Source of the DNA: Mycolicibacterium aubagnense
GTDB lineage: Bacteria; Actinomycetota; Actinomycetes; Mycobacteriales; Mycobacteriaceae
Direction: 5' to 3'
DNA length: 64,000 bases
NCBI RefSeq assembly: GCF_010730955.1
Contig: NZ_AP022577.1
Location: forward strand, 4,216,001 to 4,280,000
Shown here piece after piece: positions 45,512-55,354 of the stretch. Every line of letters starts with the position of its first letter. The first letter of the stretch is position 1. Made by a program: the position numbers and the translations under genes. The notes under the pieces are model-generated. The model was not told the DNA's origin, searched no databases, and was given only the letters and a program-made list of their open reading frames with translations.

Positions 45512-45557
45512 ACCTCAGTATGGCCCATGATCGCGTTCGAGCTTGGATACTCGAGGT

Positions 45558-47804
45558 GTGGAGCAATTCGGACGGGTGCGGCTGACCAACCCGGACAAGG
45601 TGCTCTACCCGTCGACGGGCACGACCAAGGCCGACGTCTTCGACTATTACCTCGCCGTCGCCGACGCGATGCTGCCGCACATCGCGGGCCGTCCGGTCAC
45701 CCGCAAACGGTGGCCCAATGGTGTTGCGCAGCAGCCATTCTTCGAGAAGCAGCTGGCGTCGTCGGCGCCGGAGTGGCTCGAACGCGGCGCCATCACGCAT
45801 CGCAGCGGGACCACCGTCTACCCGATCATCGACACTCCGGAGGGGCTGGCCTGGATCGCCCAGCAAGCGTCCTTGGAAGTGCATGTGCCGCAATGGCGCT
45901 TTGTCGGGGCGGGTGGGCGAAGCGGGGCGGGCGATGTCCTGGCTCCGGGACCCGCCACGCGCATCGTGTTCGACCTCGATCCCGGCGAGGGCATCACCAT
46001 GGCCCAGCTGTGCGGGGTGGCCCGCGCGGTGCGCGAACTCATCGCCGGCATGGACCTGGAGGCGTATCCGGTGACCAGCGGCAGCAAGGGTGTGCACCTC
46101 TATGTGCCGCTGGCCTCGCCCGTCAGCTCGCGCGGTGCGTCGGCCGTCGCCAAACGTGTTGCCCAACAACTCGAATCATCCATGGGTGGGCTGGTCACCG
46201 CGACCATGACCCGCAGCCTGCGGGCCGGCAAGGTGTTCCTGGACTGGAGTCAGAACTCCTCGGCCAAGACGACGGTGGCACCGTATTCGTTGCGCGGTCG
46301 CGACGAGCCGACCGTCGCGGCGCCGCGCACCTGGGACGAACTCGACGATCCGGAGTTGCGGCAGCTGCGGTTCGACGAGGTGCTGGCCCGCTTGGCCCGT
46401 GACGGTGATCTGCTCGCCGCCATGGATGCCGATGCGCCGGTCGCCGACCGGCTCACCACCTACCGCAGCATGCGGGACCCGGGCCGGACACCGGAGCCCG
46501 TGCCGGCGGCCCAGCCCGCGTCGGGCCAGAACAATCGGTTCGTCATTCAAGAACATCACGCCCGCCGGCTGCACTACGACTTCCGGCTGGAACGCGACGG
46601 CGTGCTGGTCAGTTGGGCTGTGCCGAAGAACCTTCCGGACACCTCGACCGTCAACCACCTGGCGGTGCATACCGAAGACCATCCGCTGGAATACGCCACC
46701 TTCGAAGGCGATATCCCCAAGGGCGAATACGGCGGTGGGCACGTCTCGATCTGGGACTCGGGCACCTACGACACCGAAAAGTTCCGGGACTCAGGCTCTG
46801 GCGGTGAGGTGATCGTCAACCTCCACGGCAACCGGGTCTCCGGACGGTACGTGCTCATCCAGACCGACGGTAAGAACTGGCTGGTGCGCCGGATGAAAGA
46901 GCAGCGGCTGCAACCGATGCTGGCGACCCACGGATCGGTGCGTCGACTGTCTTCGGACCAGTGGGCCTTCGAGGGTAAGTGGGACGGCTACCGGCTCCTC
47001 GTAGAGGCCGACCACGGCCGGATCCGGCTCACCTCGCGCAGCGGTCGCGATATCACGGGGGAGTTCCCGCAATTGCAGTCGTTGGCAGCCGATCTCGCCG
47101 ATCACCACGTGATCCTGGACGGTGAGGTGGTGGCATTGCAGGATGGCGTACCGAGTTTCCAGGCCATGCAGAACCGCGGTCCCCGCAGTCACATCGAATT
47201 CTGGTGTTTCGACATCCTGTCCCTCGACGGACGTGACCTGACTCGCGCAAAGTACCGAGATCGGCGAAAGCTGTTGGAAGCGCTGGCCTCCGATGGTGCG
47301 CTGACGGTACCGCCGCTGCTGCCCGCCGAAGATCCCCTGGAGGTTGCGAGTGGCCGCGGCTTCGAAGGAGTGGTCGCCAAGAAATGGGATTCCGGATATC
47401 GGCCTGGCCGGTCGGAGGCGTGGGTCAAGGACAAGTTCTGGCGCACACAGGAAGTGGTGATCGGCGGCTGGCGCGCCGGGGAAGGCGGCCGCACCAGTGG
47501 CATCGGGGCACTGCTGGTCGGCGTGCCCGACGAGCACGGTCTGCAGTTCGCCGGGCGCGTCGGCACCGGGTTCACCGACAAGATGCTGGGCGACCTGCGG
47601 GCGATGCTGGCACCGCTGGAAATCATCGAATCACCTTTTACCGCACCGCTTTCCGCATTGGATGCCAAAGGCGTGACGTATGTCCGACCCGAGGTGGTGG
47701 GGGAGGTGCGCTACAGCGAGCGGACCTCGGATGGCCGGTTGCGGCAGCCCAGCTGGCGTGGGCTGCGTCCGGACAAGACACCGGCGGAGGTCACGTGGGA
47801 GTGA
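45558..47804 (+). CDS. ligD: ATP-dependent DNA ligase LigD (polymerase-phosphoesterase-ligase)
   Basis: A 748-residue NHEJ enzyme in the mycobacterial order. The polymerase/primase domain (about 1-290) has FDLDPGEG as its metal Asp pair and [12 protein letters not shown]. The 3'-phosphoesterase domain (about 325-450) has [17 protein letters not shown] and [14 protein letters not shown]. The ligase domain has the adenylated Lys in [11 protein letters not shown] (about 475) and [16 protein letters not shown]. It fills and seals breaks held by Ku. GTG 45558 was chosen. The last 14 bases overlap rnhA convergently. Confidence 0.96.
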   Translation: MEQFGRVRLTNPDKVLYPSTGTTKADVFDYYLAVADAMLPHIAGRPVTRKRWPNGVAQQPFFEKQLASSAPEWLERGAITHRSGTTVYPIIDTPEGLAWIAQQASLEVHVPQWRFVGAGGRSGAGDVLAPGPATRIVFDLDPGEGITMAQLCGVARAVRELIAGMDLEAYPVTSGSKGVHLYVPLASPVSSRGASAVAKRVAQQLESSMGGLVTATMTRSLRAGKVFLDWSQNSSAKTTVAPYSLRGRDEPTVAAPRTWDELDDPELRQLRFDEVLARLARDGDLLAAMDADAPVADRLTTYRSMRDPGRTPEPVPAAQPASGQNNRFVIQEHHARRLHYDFRLERDGVLVSWAVPKNLPDTSTVNHLAVHTEDHPLEYATFEGDIPKGEYGGGHVSIWDSGTYDTEKFRDSGSGGEVIVNLHGNRVSGRYVLIQTDGKNWLVRRMKEQRLQPMLATHGSVRRLSSDQWAFEGKWDGYRLLVEADHGRIRLTSRSGRDITGEFPQLQSLAADLADHHVILDGEVVALQDGVPSFQAMQNRGPRSHIEFWCFDILSLDGRDLTRAKYRDRRKLLEALASDGALTVPPLLPAEDPLEVASGRGFEGVVAKKWDSGYRPGRSEAWVKDKFWRTQEVVIGGWRAGEGGRTSGIGALLVGVPDEHGLQFAGRVGTGFTDKMLGDLRAMLAPLEIIESPFTAPLSALDAKGVTYVRPEVVGEVRYSERTSDGRLRQPSWRGLRPDKTPAEVTWE

Positions 47805-48267
47805 ACGCGAGAGCGACAGCCTCTTCCAGCCCGCGGGTCGCCAGCTGGTCGGCCAACTCGTTGTCGGCGACGCCCGCGTGCCCTTTCACCCAGAACCACT
47901 CGACCTCGTGCCGGGCGCACGCGGCTTGCAGCCGCTTCCAGAGGTCTACGTTCTTCACTGGCTGCTTCGACGCCGTCATCCAGCCATTGCGTTCCCAGCC
48001 GTGCACCCACTTGGTGATGCCGTTGCGGACGTAGGTGCTGTCGGTGTGCAGGTGCACCACGACGGGCCGCGTCAATGCTTCGAGCGCCATGATGGGCGCC
48101 GTGAGCTCCATGCGGTTGTTGCTGGTCTCGTCAGGCTCGCCGCCGCACATTTCCCGCACGTGATGACGCATGCGCAGCACCGCGCCCCAGCCGCCGGGAC
48201 CGGGGTTGGGGCGGCAGCCGCCGTCGGTGTGGATGACCACGATGTCATCGGTGGCGGAGTCGCTCAT
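47791..48267 (-). CDS. rnhA: Ribonuclease HI
   Basis: The 158-residue enzyme cuts RNA in RNA-DNA hybrids. The carboxylates lie in [19 protein letters not shown] (Asp near 14), [16 protein letters not shown] (Glu near 53), [13 protein letters not shown] (Asp near 75) and [15 protein letters not shown] (Asp near 138). The ATG overlaps the VOC gene stop as ATGA, so it is the third gene of a TetR-VOC-rnhA unit. Confidence 0.95.
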   Translation of the reverse strand: MSDSATDDIVVIHTDGGCRPNPGPGGWGAVLRMRHHVREMCGGEPDETSNNRMELTAPIMALEALTRPVVVHLHTDSTYVRNGITKWVHGWERNGWMTASKQPVKNVDLWKRLQAACARHEVEWFWVKGHAGVADNELADQLATRGLEEAVALAFTPT

Positions 48268-48896
48268 GGGCTGAGAATAGGGGCCGAGATCATCGCCGTG
48301 CGGACCGACATCCCGAATTCTTGATGTCGCAGCGTGGTGATCCGGCGTCCGGGTTGCACCGCAGGCTTCACCGGTGCGGTGCGGTCGCCGAAGAACGCGG
48401 CCGTGGCGTCGATGTCGCGCGCGATGTATGTCAGGCCCCAGAGCGTGGACGGACCGTCACCCTTGGTGTCGGGCGAGCCGACGACTTCGAGGATCACCTC
48501 GCCCAGCCGGAAGAAGATCTGCCGCATCGGACGGCCGCCGAGTTGCCCGTCGCGCTCGCGGCGCGGGTGGACGCCGACCGCCGCGAGGGCCGCGACGGTC
48601 CGGCTGAGGTCAGGTGACAGCAGCACGACATGGTCGACCGAGAGGGCGCCGTTCGCGTGCTCCGCCGGGGCTGGGGCAGCGGCATCTGATCGGGTGGTGG
48701 GGATGCCGTCGAGGGGCTGGTCGGACGGCAGGCCGCGCAGCGACCACCTGGCGATGCCGGTGCCGTGGTCGCGTCCGACCAACCGGATCCGAACGCCGCC
48801 GATTCGGCACACATCATCGGGATCAACGGTGAAACCCGCGGCAGTCCAGGACTCTGCCGTGTCGGCGACCTCGAACTCGTCGATGCTGACCGTCAT
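48264..48896 (-). CDS. VOC (glyoxalase/dioxygenase-fold) protein
   Basis: The 210-residue protein shows the paired beta-alpha-beta-beta-beta units of the VOC fold ([20 protein letters not shown] about 107-126; [12 protein letters not shown] about 152; [18 protein letters not shown] about 174). A His and Glu in these units could bind metal, but the reaction is unknown. ATG 48896 overlaps the TetR stop; its own stop overlaps the rnhA ATG. Expression is therefore set by the upstream TetR promoter. Confidence 0.8.
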   Translation of the reverse strand: MTVSIDEFEVADTAESWTAAGFTVDPDDVCRIGGVRIRLVGRDHGTGIARWSLRGLPSDQPLDGIPTTRSDAAAPAPAEHANGALSVDHVVLLSPDLSRTVAALAAVGVHPRRERDGQLGGRPMRQIFFRLGEVILEVVGSPDTKGDGPSTLWGLTYIARDIDATAAFFGDRTAPVKPAVQPGRRITTLRHQEFGMSVRTAMISAPILSP

Positions 48897-49471
48897 TGCC
48901 CGGCCTCGTCGACGCTCACCCGCAGCCGCGGTGGCCTGGTATCCGGCGCTACTCGCTGCCACACCGCGTCGACCATGGGTGCCAACAGTAGTTCGCCCAT
49001 CTGCCGCGCCAAGACGGCGACGACCTGGATGTTCTCGCGGCGGGTGGTCGAGGCACGACCCGTCTTGCGGGCCGCCCGAACCTCGCGCTGCGTGAGGTCG
49101 ACGATCACGTCGACCAGGTGGCTGTCGGCGACATTGGGCTGCAGGAGCGCCCGGCGCACGTAGTCGACCACCGCCGGATTGGCGCGCAGCATGTCCCGAA
49201 CGGCGTCGTCGCGCACTGCCGTCGAGGCGTCTTCGGGCACCTCGGCCAGGGCGCCCGCGAAGTAGTCGACCACCAACTGATCGACGGCGTTCCGCAGGCC
49301 GGCCTTGGTCTTGAAGTGGTGCTGCACCAGGCCCACCGCGACGCCGGCCTCGGCGGCGATGGCGCGCAGGGAGATTCGGTCTTCGCCGTGTGTGGCGTAG
49401 AGATCCAGGGCGGTGTTGCGAATGCGCGCCTTGGCCGTCAGATCGTCGCCGGTTGCCCGCGGATCAACCAT
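48893..49471 (-). CDS. TetR-family regulator
   Basis: A 192-residue protein with the HTH at about 31-52 (ISLRAIAAEAGVAVGLVQHH) and a helical ligand domain. ATG 49471 stands four bases after GGGAGG; the frame opens earlier at 49510 without such a site. It is divergent from the acyl-CoA dehydrogenase, and strong palindromes lie between the two genes. Probably it represses both directions and is released by an acyl-type ligand (inference). Confidence 0.85.
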   Translation of the reverse strand: MVDPRATGDDLTAKARIRNTALDLYATHGEDRISLRAIAAEAGVAVGLVQHHFKTKAGLRNAVDQLVVDYFAGALAEVPEDASTAVRDDAVRDMLRANPAVVDYVRRALLQPNVADSHLVDVIVDLTQREVRAARKTGRASTTRRENIQVVAVLARQMGELLLAPMVDAVWQRVAPDTRPPRLRVSVDEAGQ

Positions 49472-49498
49472 CAGACCTCCCATCGGCAACCAGTTCAA

Positions 49499-49509
49499 TG
49501 TACTGTACA
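49499..49509. promoter_or_regulatory. Small palindrome TGTACTGTACA
   Basis: An 11-bp perfect dyad between the TetR start and the larger palindrome; it may be a secondary operator. Confidence 0.4.
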
Positions 49510-49520
49510 CATGAACAGGA

Positions 49521-49540
49521 CGCTATACATTTGTATAGCG
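49521..49540. promoter_or_regulatory. 20-bp operator palindrome between TetR and acyl-CoA dehydrogenase
   Basis: CGCTATACA-TT-TGTATAGCG is a perfect 9-2-9 dyad lying 24 bases before the dehydrogenase ATG, a typical TetR operator size and place. Confidence 0.75.
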
Positions 49541-49563
49541 CGGCGATTTAGCGAGGTGGACCA

Positions 49564-50724
49564 ATGTCAGAGCTCTTCCCGACCTACCGGGCCAGCTGGG
49601 AGACCGATCAGCACCGCGAGTTGCGTCAGCATGCCGCGGCATTCCTCGCCAAGGAGGCCACGCCCAACCAGGAGCGGTGGGCCAAGAATCACCAGGTCGA
49701 CCGCGAGTTCTGGAACAAGCTCGGTGACGCCGGCCTGCTGGGCCTGGACCTGCCGGAGGAATACGGCGGCGCGGGCGGCGACTTTGGTCTGTCCGCGATC
49801 GTGGCCGAAGAGTTTGCGCTGGCCCATGATTCGGCGTCGGGCTGGACCGTGCACTCGCCGATCGTGGCGCACTACCTCAACACCTACGCCAATGCGGAGC
49901 AGAAGGCCCGCTGGATGCCCAAGATCATCAGCGGTGAGGCCGTGCTGGCCATCGCGATGACCGAACCCGGCACCGGGTCCGACCTGCAGGCAGTCCGCAC
50001 CACGGCCGTCCGCGACGGCGACCACTACGTCATCAACGGGTCGAAGACGTTCATCTCCAACGGAACCCACTGCGACATGGTCGTCATCGTCGCGAAGACC
50101 GACCCCAGCAAGGGCGCGGCGGGTGTCTCGCTGATCGTGGCCGAGGTCAACGACCTGCCGGGTTTCGAGCGTGGTCGCGTCCTGGAGAAGGTGGGCCAGC
50201 ACGGCCAGGACACTCGCGAACTGTTCTTCACCGACATGCGGGTGCCGGTCGCCAACCTGCTCGGTGAGCAGGAGGGGCTGGGCTTCTACCAGCTCATGGA
50301 GCAACTGGCCCGCGAGCGGCTGATCATCGGCTCGGTGTGCGCCGGCATGGCCGAGGCCGCCGTACTCGAGGCCATCAAGTACACCAAGCAACGCGAAGCC
50401 TTCGGTAAGCCGCTGATCCAGTTCCAGCACAACCGATTCCAGCTCGCCGAGCTCAAGGCCGAGGTGCTGTCGATCAAGACCACGGTGGACTACTGCATCC
50501 AGGAACTGATCGACGGGAAGAATGATCCGGCGATGGCGTCCATGGGCAAGCTGATCGCCGCTGACAAGGGCGTCGCCGTCGTCGACCGCTGCGTGCAGTT
50601 CTTCGGTGGGTACGGCTACATGATGGAGTACCCGATCGGCCGGGCCTACGCCGCGGCGCGCGTCAACAAGATCTACGGCGGCACAAGTGAAATCATGAAA
50701 GAGATCATCAGCCGCTCGCTGTAA
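49564..50724 (+). CDS. Acyl-CoA dehydrogenase (FadE family)
   Basis: The 386-residue flavoenzyme makes the alpha,beta double bond of acyl-CoAs. Visible are AMTEPGTGSDLQ (about 129-140), GSKTFISNGTHCD (about 159) and FGKPLIQFQHNRFQLAEL. At the usual MCAD position the motif is YGGTSEIMKEI, with Gly instead of the catalytic Glu. The Glu in LARERLIIG (residue 251) fits the alternative base used by long-chain and isovaleryl-CoA dehydrogenases. A GAGGTGG ribosome site precedes the ATG. Regulated by the divergent TetR, most likely. Confidence 0.92.
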   Translation: MSELFPTYRASWETDQHRELRQHAAAFLAKEATPNQERWAKNHQVDREFWNKLGDAGLLGLDLPEEYGGAGGDFGLSAIVAEEFALAHDSASGWTVHSPIVAHYLNTYANAEQKARWMPKIISGEAVLAIAMTEPGTGSDLQAVRTTAVRDGDHYVINGSKTFISNGTHCDMVVIVAKTDPSKGAAGVSLIVAEVNDLPGFERGRVLEKVGQHGQDTRELFFTDMRVPVANLLGEQEGLGFYQLMEQLARERLIIGSVCAGMAEAAVLEAIKYTKQREAFGKPLIQFQHNRFQLAELKAEVLSIKTTVDYCIQELIDGKNDPAMASMGKLIAADKGVAVVDRCVQFFGGYGYMMEYPIGRAYAAARVNKIYGGTSEIMKEIISRSL

Positions 50725-50767
50725 CTCCCTGCTCGCGGGACTCGGCGATCCGTGGCAAGGTAGTGAC

Positions 50768-51136
50768 ATGAGCGGCTCAGGTGAGTACAGCGCCGACGAC
50801 GACGACGATCAGCTGACTCAGGAAGACATGCTGATCGACCGTGGCGTCGATGACCTGTTGGACGAGGGGTATGCGCCGCCGGATGCGTGGCGTGAACCCC
50901 GGGATCACGAGACGCTCGATGAACTCCTGGCCGAGGAAGAGCCGGACCCGGCGATGCAACTGGACCCGGTGGTGCCAGGTCCCGACGAGCAGTGGGGCGA
51001 CGACGAGGTCGGTGACCGGCGATCCGGTCGGCTCGTGGCCGGTGAGCAGGACGGCGAGCTGCTCGCCGGGGACGTCGGCATCGCGGGGAGCGCGGCCTCC
51101 GCTGAGGAGGCCGCAGTCCACATCATCGACGAGTAG
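50768..51136 (+). CDS. Acidic DUF5709-type protein
   Basis: A 122-residue, strongly acidic protein (DDDDDQLTQEDMLIDRG, LDELLAEEEPDPA) with the ADPPDAWREP / VAGEQDGELLAGDVGIAG patterns of the actinobacterial DUF5709 family. No membrane helix or signal. Function unknown. Confidence 0.8.
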   Translation: MSGSGEYSADDDDDQLTQEDMLIDRGVDDLLDEGYAPPDAWREPRDHETLDELLAEEEPDPAMQLDPVVPGPDEQWGDDEVGDRRSGRLVAGEQDGELLAGDVGIAGSAASAEEAAVHIIDE

Positions 51137-51157
51137 TGCCTGCGCTCGCGCGGAACA

Positions 51158-52033
51158 CTAGACCTTGGCGATGACGTTCTCCGCGAACATCTCCAGGTGC
51201 TTGATCTTCTCGTCGAGCGGCTGGGTGTCCTCGCCCATGATGTAGGGCACCCGGAAGCCGACGATCACGTCGGTGACGCCCTTGTCCTCGAGGCGCTTCA
51301 CGCCGTCGACGGTGAAGCCGTCGATCGAGATGACGTGAATCTGGAACTCGTCGCAGAGCCCGATGCGCTCTTCGGTCTCGCGGTACTGCGCAAGCTTCTT
51401 GAGCAGCGGGTCGAGATCGGCGGGGTCGCCGCCGCCGTGCATCCAGCCGTCATTGCGGGCGGCGCGCTTGAGCGCGGCGTCGGCGTGGCCGCCGACCAGG
51501 ATGGGCACCGGCTTGGTCGGCGCCGGCGTCATCTTGGTCTTGGGGATGTCGTAGAACTCGCCGTGGTACTCGAAGTAGTCACCCGAAGTCAGGCCGCGGA
51601 CGACGTCGATGCACTCGTCCATGCGCTTGCCGCGGCGGGCGAACGGCACGCCCATGACCTCGTAATCCTCGGGCCACGGGCTGGTGCCGACGCCCAGGCC
51701 CAACCGGTTGTCGAACATCGCGGCCAAGGAGCCCGCCTGCTTGGCCACCAGGGCCGGCGGCCGGATGGGCAGCTTCAGCACGAAGATGTTGAAGTGCAGC
51801 TTGGTCGTGACGGCCGACAGGGCGCCGATCAGCGCGAACGACTCGATGAACGACTTGCCGTCCAGAAACTCGCGGTTCCCGTCTTCGGTATAGGGGTATT
51901 TCGAATCCGAGACCGCCGGGTACGCGATGCTGTCCGGAATGGTCATCGCGTGGTATCCGGCCTCGTCAGCGGCTTTCGCCAACGGGATGTAGTACTTCGG
52001 ATCGGTCATGGCTTCCGCATAGGTGAACCGCAT
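51158..52033 (-). CDS. LLM-class F420-dependent oxidoreductase
   Basis: A 291-residue TIM-barrel flavin/F420 enzyme: start MRFTYAEAMTDPKYYIPLAK, then LGLGVGTSPWPEDYEVMGVP (about 112-131) and PTKPVPILVGGHADAALKRA (about 171). The substrate is unknown. ATG 52042 is an alternative start just before a KstR-like operator, so the message may be nearly leaderless. The operator points to a role in sterol or lipid breakdown. Confidence 0.88.
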   Translation of the reverse strand: MRFTYAEAMTDPKYYIPLAKAADEAGYHAMTIPDSIAYPAVSDSKYPYTEDGNREFLDGKSFIESFALIGALSAVTTKLHFNIFVLKLPIRPPALVAKQAGSLAAMFDNRLGLGVGTSPWPEDYEVMGVPFARRGKRMDECIDVVRGLTSGDYFEYHGEFYDIPKTKMTPAPTKPVPILVGGHADAALKRAARNDGWMHGGGDPADLDPLLKKLAQYRETEERIGLCDEFQIHVISIDGFTVDGVKRLEDKGVTDVIVGFRVPYIMGEDTQPLDEKIKHLEMFAENVIAKV

Positions 52034-52044
52034 GCGGACCATAG

Positions 52045-52058
52045 TAGAACGTGTTCTA
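52045..52058. promoter_or_regulatory. KstR-like operator between the LLM and MFS genes
   Basis: TAGAACGTGTTCTA matches the TNNAACNNGTTNNA pattern, with symmetric TAGAAC/GTTCTA arms. It lies 3 bases before ATG 52042 (minus) and 46 bases before ATG 52104 (plus). Confidence 0.7.
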
Positions 52059-52103
52059 GTTTTGTGTCTCGCGAAATGCAGATCTGTTCGGCATCATGAC
52101 CGG

Positions 52104-53315
52104 ATGCGACTCCGACGCGTCGGCCCGCACCGCAGGCTGTGGCTGACCCGCAACGTCCGGGTCCTTTCGGCGGTGTCATTTCTGCAGGACACCGCGAGCG
52201 AACTGCTTTATCCCTTGCTGCCGATCTACCTGACGGCAGTCCTCGGGGCGCCGCCGGCGATTGTGGGCGTTGTCGAGGGTGTAGCGGAAGGCGCCGCGTC
52301 GCTGACCAAACTTGCCGCGGGTCCGCTCGGTGACCGCTTTGCCCGGCGGCCCATGATCGCCACCGGCTACGGCCTGGCAGCGCTCGGCAAAGTCATGGTC
52401 GCGGCATTCGGCGCCTGGCAGGGCGTGCTCGCCGGACGTGTGGTGGACCGGCTTGGCAAGGGGTTGCGCGGGGCGCCCCGTGATGCGCTGCTGGTCGTCG
52501 GCATCGATGACGCCGCGCGCGGGCGGGTGTTCGGATTCCACCGAGCCATGGACACATTGGGCGCCGTCGTCGGTCCGTTACTGGGCCTTGCCGGCTACGA
52601 ACTGCTGGACCACCGGATCCCGCCATTGTTGTGGGTGGCAGTGGTACCGGCCGTGCTCAGCGTGGCGTTGGTGTACCTCGTGCGGGAACCACCACGGGTC
52701 ACTGCGCCCACTCAGGCGCCGATGTTCGCGCGGGTACGCGACCTGCCGCGGCGCTACTGGCGGGTCGCGGGAGCGCTGGTGATCTTCAGTCTGGTGAACT
52801 TCCCCGACGCGCTGCTGCTGTTGCGGCTCAACGAGATCGGCTTCTCCGTTGTCGAGGTCATCCTGGCGTATGTCACCTACAACGCGGTGTATGCGCTTTC
52901 GAGTTATCCGGCCGGGCACTTGGCCGACCGCATGCCGCGCCCGGCCGTGTTTGGCATCGGCCTGACGTTTTTCGCGGTCGGTTACCTCGGCCTGGGTCTG
53001 ACCGAGAACACGGTCGCGGCATGGTTCTTGATCGGCGTCTACGGATTGTTCACGGGCTGCACCGACGGAGTCGGCAAGGCGTGGGTATCTTCGCTGGTCG
53101 GCGCCGACGTCCAGGCCAGCGCCCAAGGGGTGTTCCAGGGCGCCAGCGGTTTCGCGGTCCTCATCGCCGGGTTGTGGGCCGGTCTGGCGTGGGGCGCCGA
53201 TGGCACGGTGCCGCTGCTGATCTCGGGCGGTGTCGGCGCGATGTTCGCGGTCGGGATGCTGGCGGCAGGTTACGTCAGCGGGAACGGCGGCAAACCGGCG
53301 CCGCTGACGGCATAG
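52104..53315 (+). CDS. MFS transporter
   Basis: A 403-residue carrier with about 12 helices. Helix 2-3 loop motif GPLGDRFARRPMIATGYG (about 73-90) and the second-half equivalent YPAGHLADRMPRPAVFG (about 270) mark the two MFS halves; FLQDTASELLYPLLPIYL near 27 is typical of the YfkF/TetA-like group. Substrate unknown. ATG 52104 was chosen; the frame opens earlier across the KstR box. Its last 46 bases overlap the convergent AurF-like gene. Confidence 0.82.
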   Translation: MRLRRVGPHRRLWLTRNVRVLSAVSFLQDTASELLYPLLPIYLTAVLGAPPAIVGVVEGVAEGAASLTKLAAGPLGDRFARRPMIATGYGLAALGKVMVAAFGAWQGVLAGRVVDRLGKGLRGAPRDALLVVGIDDAARGRVFGFHRAMDTLGAVVGPLLGLAGYELLDHRIPPLLWVAVVPAVLSVALVYLVREPPRVTAPTQAPMFARVRDLPRRYWRVAGALVIFSLVNFPDALLLLRLNEIGFSVVEVILAYVTYNAVYALSSYPAGHLADRMPRPAVFGIGLTFFAVGYLGLGLTENTVAAWFLIGVYGLFTGCTDGVGKAWVSSLVGADVQASAQGVFQGASGFAVLIAGLWAGLAWGADGTVPLLISGGVGAMFAVGMLAAGYVSGNGGKPAPLTA

Positions 53316-54475
53316 CCACCCTGCTGGCTGCGCTCGGTGACCCGCGCTGTCGCGGAGCGATCGCCGATCGCCACGGTGACGGGGCCGCGAGGCAGCTCCT
53401 CGAGGGACTCGAAAACCGTTCCACGCCAGTGGTATTGGCCGTCAATCGGGTCGAGGTGCCCGGCCAGGCGGACGCGGACCTCGCGGCCGTCGATGGTGGC
53501 CGGTCCGTCGTACAGGTCTTCGGGGTCCGCGACATCCGCGCGGGCCGCCGGAGCGATTCGGCCGCCCGGCAGGAATCCGCTGCGTCGCCACAACCGGCGC
53601 GCGATGGGGCCGAGGAGCCCGACTTCCTCCAGGAACGAAGCCAGCGGGGCGAAGCCGGCGATCTGCGTCTCGATCCGGTGCGGGGACGTCCGCGCCATCC
53701 GCCGAGCGGCCCGCGCGTCGAGGCCGACGCGGCGGTACTGCACCTTGTTGGTGAACAGGAATCGGAAGAACAAGCCGCCGACACCGTTGAGGTTGCCCAC
53801 CCAGAAGCGCTTCGGCCAGGACATCTCCGGCGCGCGCTTGCGCAGCCCGTCGCGGGCGAACTGGATGTGACGGGCCTCTTCGGTGACGTGAATCCGCATG
53901 AGCCGCTGCACCATTGGCTGCAGCTCCGGGTCGTCCATCATCTGGCGCTGCAGCGAGTCGAAGATCTCCTCACCGATGAGAGCGGCGACCCAGAGCAGCG
54001 AGCCCTGGAAGGCGAACGGCAGCATGTTGATGATCAAGCGTTGGTACAGCTTCGGCCGCACCGGGTCGGCGCCGACCTTCTCGATGGCCTTGCCGAACAT
54101 CACCATGTGGCGGGTCTCGTCGCCGAGTTCGGTCAGTTCGTAGTGGGTGGCGCTCGCGGTCGGGTCCTGATGCATCATCTTGCGCAGCAGAGCCTGGTTG
54201 AGGATGTTCTCGAACCAGATGCCCGCCGACAAGGTGTTCACCAGCTCCTGGCGCGACAGCTCGATCTGCTCGGCCCGGCTCATCGAGTCCCAGAGCGGGG
54301 TGCCGTACAGCGACACCACTTTCGGCGGCAGGAAGTACTTGTCGGGGTCGATCGGCGCATCCCAGTCGATGTCGACGATCGGCGCATAGGACTTGCGCAC
54401 CGAGCCCTTGAGCAGGCGTTCCGCGAATTCCTCGCGCGTCGTCTGGCCCTTGACCGAAGCTGTCATCGTTGACAT
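53270..54475 (-). CDS. AurF-like diiron oxygenase with C-terminal DUF4873-like domain
   Basis: The 401-residue protein has an AurF-type four-helix diiron core: Glu in LSAGIWFENILNQAL (about 88), ELGDETRHMVMFG (about 117), ALIGEEIFDSLQ (about 164) and VTEEARHIQFARD (about 198). AurF oxidises aryl amines; this group's substrate is unknown. Residues 310-395 form a separate strand-rich domain (DGPATIDGREVRVRLAGHLD) like DUF4873. ATG 54475 sits very close to GAAGGG, so ATG 54466 is also possible. Confidence 0.85.
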   Translation of the reverse strand: MSTMTASVKGQTTREEFAERLLKGSVRKSYAPIVDIDWDAPIDPDKYFLPPKVVSLYGTPLWDSMSRAEQIELSRQELVNTLSAGIWFENILNQALLRKMMHQDPTASATHYELTELGDETRHMVMFGKAIEKVGADPVRPKLYQRLIINMLPFAFQGSLLWVAALIGEEIFDSLQRQMMDDPELQPMVQRLMRIHVTEEARHIQFARDGLRKRAPEMSWPKRFWVGNLNGVGGLFFRFLFTNKVQYRRVGLDARAARRMARTSPHRIETQIAGFAPLASFLEEVGLLGPIARRLWRRSGFLPGGRIAPAARADVADPEDLYDGPATIDGREVRVRLAGHLDPIDGQYHWRGTVFESLEELPRGPVTVAIGDRSATARVTERSQQGGYAVSGAGLPPFPLT

Positions 54476-54607
54476 CCCTTCGAAAGTGTCCGTACTCCGA
54501 AGCTACGTCCGCACTCCGCGGTTAGTCAATACCCCGGGTACCGCATACCTGAGGTTCGCGTCCCGGCGTCAAAGGGTGCGGCGACGCGCCCGGATACCCT
54601 TCCGTGC

Positions 54608-55354
54608 ATGCGCACTATCCACGTCATCGGTATCGGTGCCGGCGACCCGGACTACGTCACCGCCCAGGCCGTCACGGCGCTCAATGACACTCAGGTTTTC
54701 TTCGCCATGGACAAGGGCGATGCGAAAGACGATCTCGTCGCACTGCGCAGACTCATCTGCGAACGGTTCATCGAGAAGCCGGGCTACCGGTTCGTGACGC
54801 TGCCGGACCCCAAACGGGCCAAAGACGGTGACTATCAGGAGGCCGTGGCGGAATGGCACGCCGCGCGGGCCCGGTTGTGGGCCGAGGCCATCGAGACCGA
54901 GCTACCGGACGCCGCCACCGGATCTTTTCTTGCCTGGGGCGATCCGTCGCTCTACGACAGCACCCTGCGCATTCTGGACCGCGTCGCCGAACACGTCGAG
55001 TTCGAGTTCGACGTCATCCCCGGCATCACCGCCATCCAGGCGCTCACCGCCCGACATCGCATACCCCTCAACGACATTGGCGAGCCGGTGCTCATCACGA
55101 CAGGCCGTCAGCTGCGTGAAAACGGGCTGGCCGGGGCCGCGGTCGTGATGCTCGACGGCGAGTGCTCGTTCCTGGAATGCCCACCGCAGACCCGCATTTG
55201 GTGGGGCGCCTACCTCGGCACCCCCGACGAGATGCTGATCGCCGGCACCGTCGGTGAGGTCGGAAACCGGATCACGCGCGAGCGCGCCGAAGCCCGGGCC
55301 CGGCACGGCTGGATCATGGATACATATCTGCTGCGGGCAGAATCGACGGTATGA
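54608..55354 (+). CDS. cobF: Precorrin-6A synthase (deacetylating)
   Basis: A 248-residue tetrapyrrole methylase that uses SAM to methylate C1 of precorrin-5 in aerobic cobalamin synthesis. Family text: VIGIGAGDPDYVTAQAVTAL (about 5-24), FFAMDKGDAKDDLVALR (about 33), LAWGDPSLYDSTLRIL (about 106) and VIPGITAIQALTARHRIPLN (about 136). No other cob gene lies here. cobF is remembered as missing from the M. tuberculosis complex but present in M. canettii and other species. The stop overlaps the next ATG (ATGA). Confidence 0.92.
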   Translation: MRTIHVIGIGAGDPDYVTAQAVTALNDTQVFFAMDKGDAKDDLVALRRLICERFIEKPGYRFVTLPDPKRAKDGDYQEAVAEWHAARARLWAEAIETELPDAATGSFLAWGDPSLYDSTLRILDRVAEHVEFEFDVIPGITAIQALTARHRIPLNDIGEPVLITTGRQLRENGLAGAAVVMLDGECSFLECPPQTRIWWGAYLGTPDEMLIAGTVGEVGNRITRERAEARARHGWIMDTYLLRAESTV

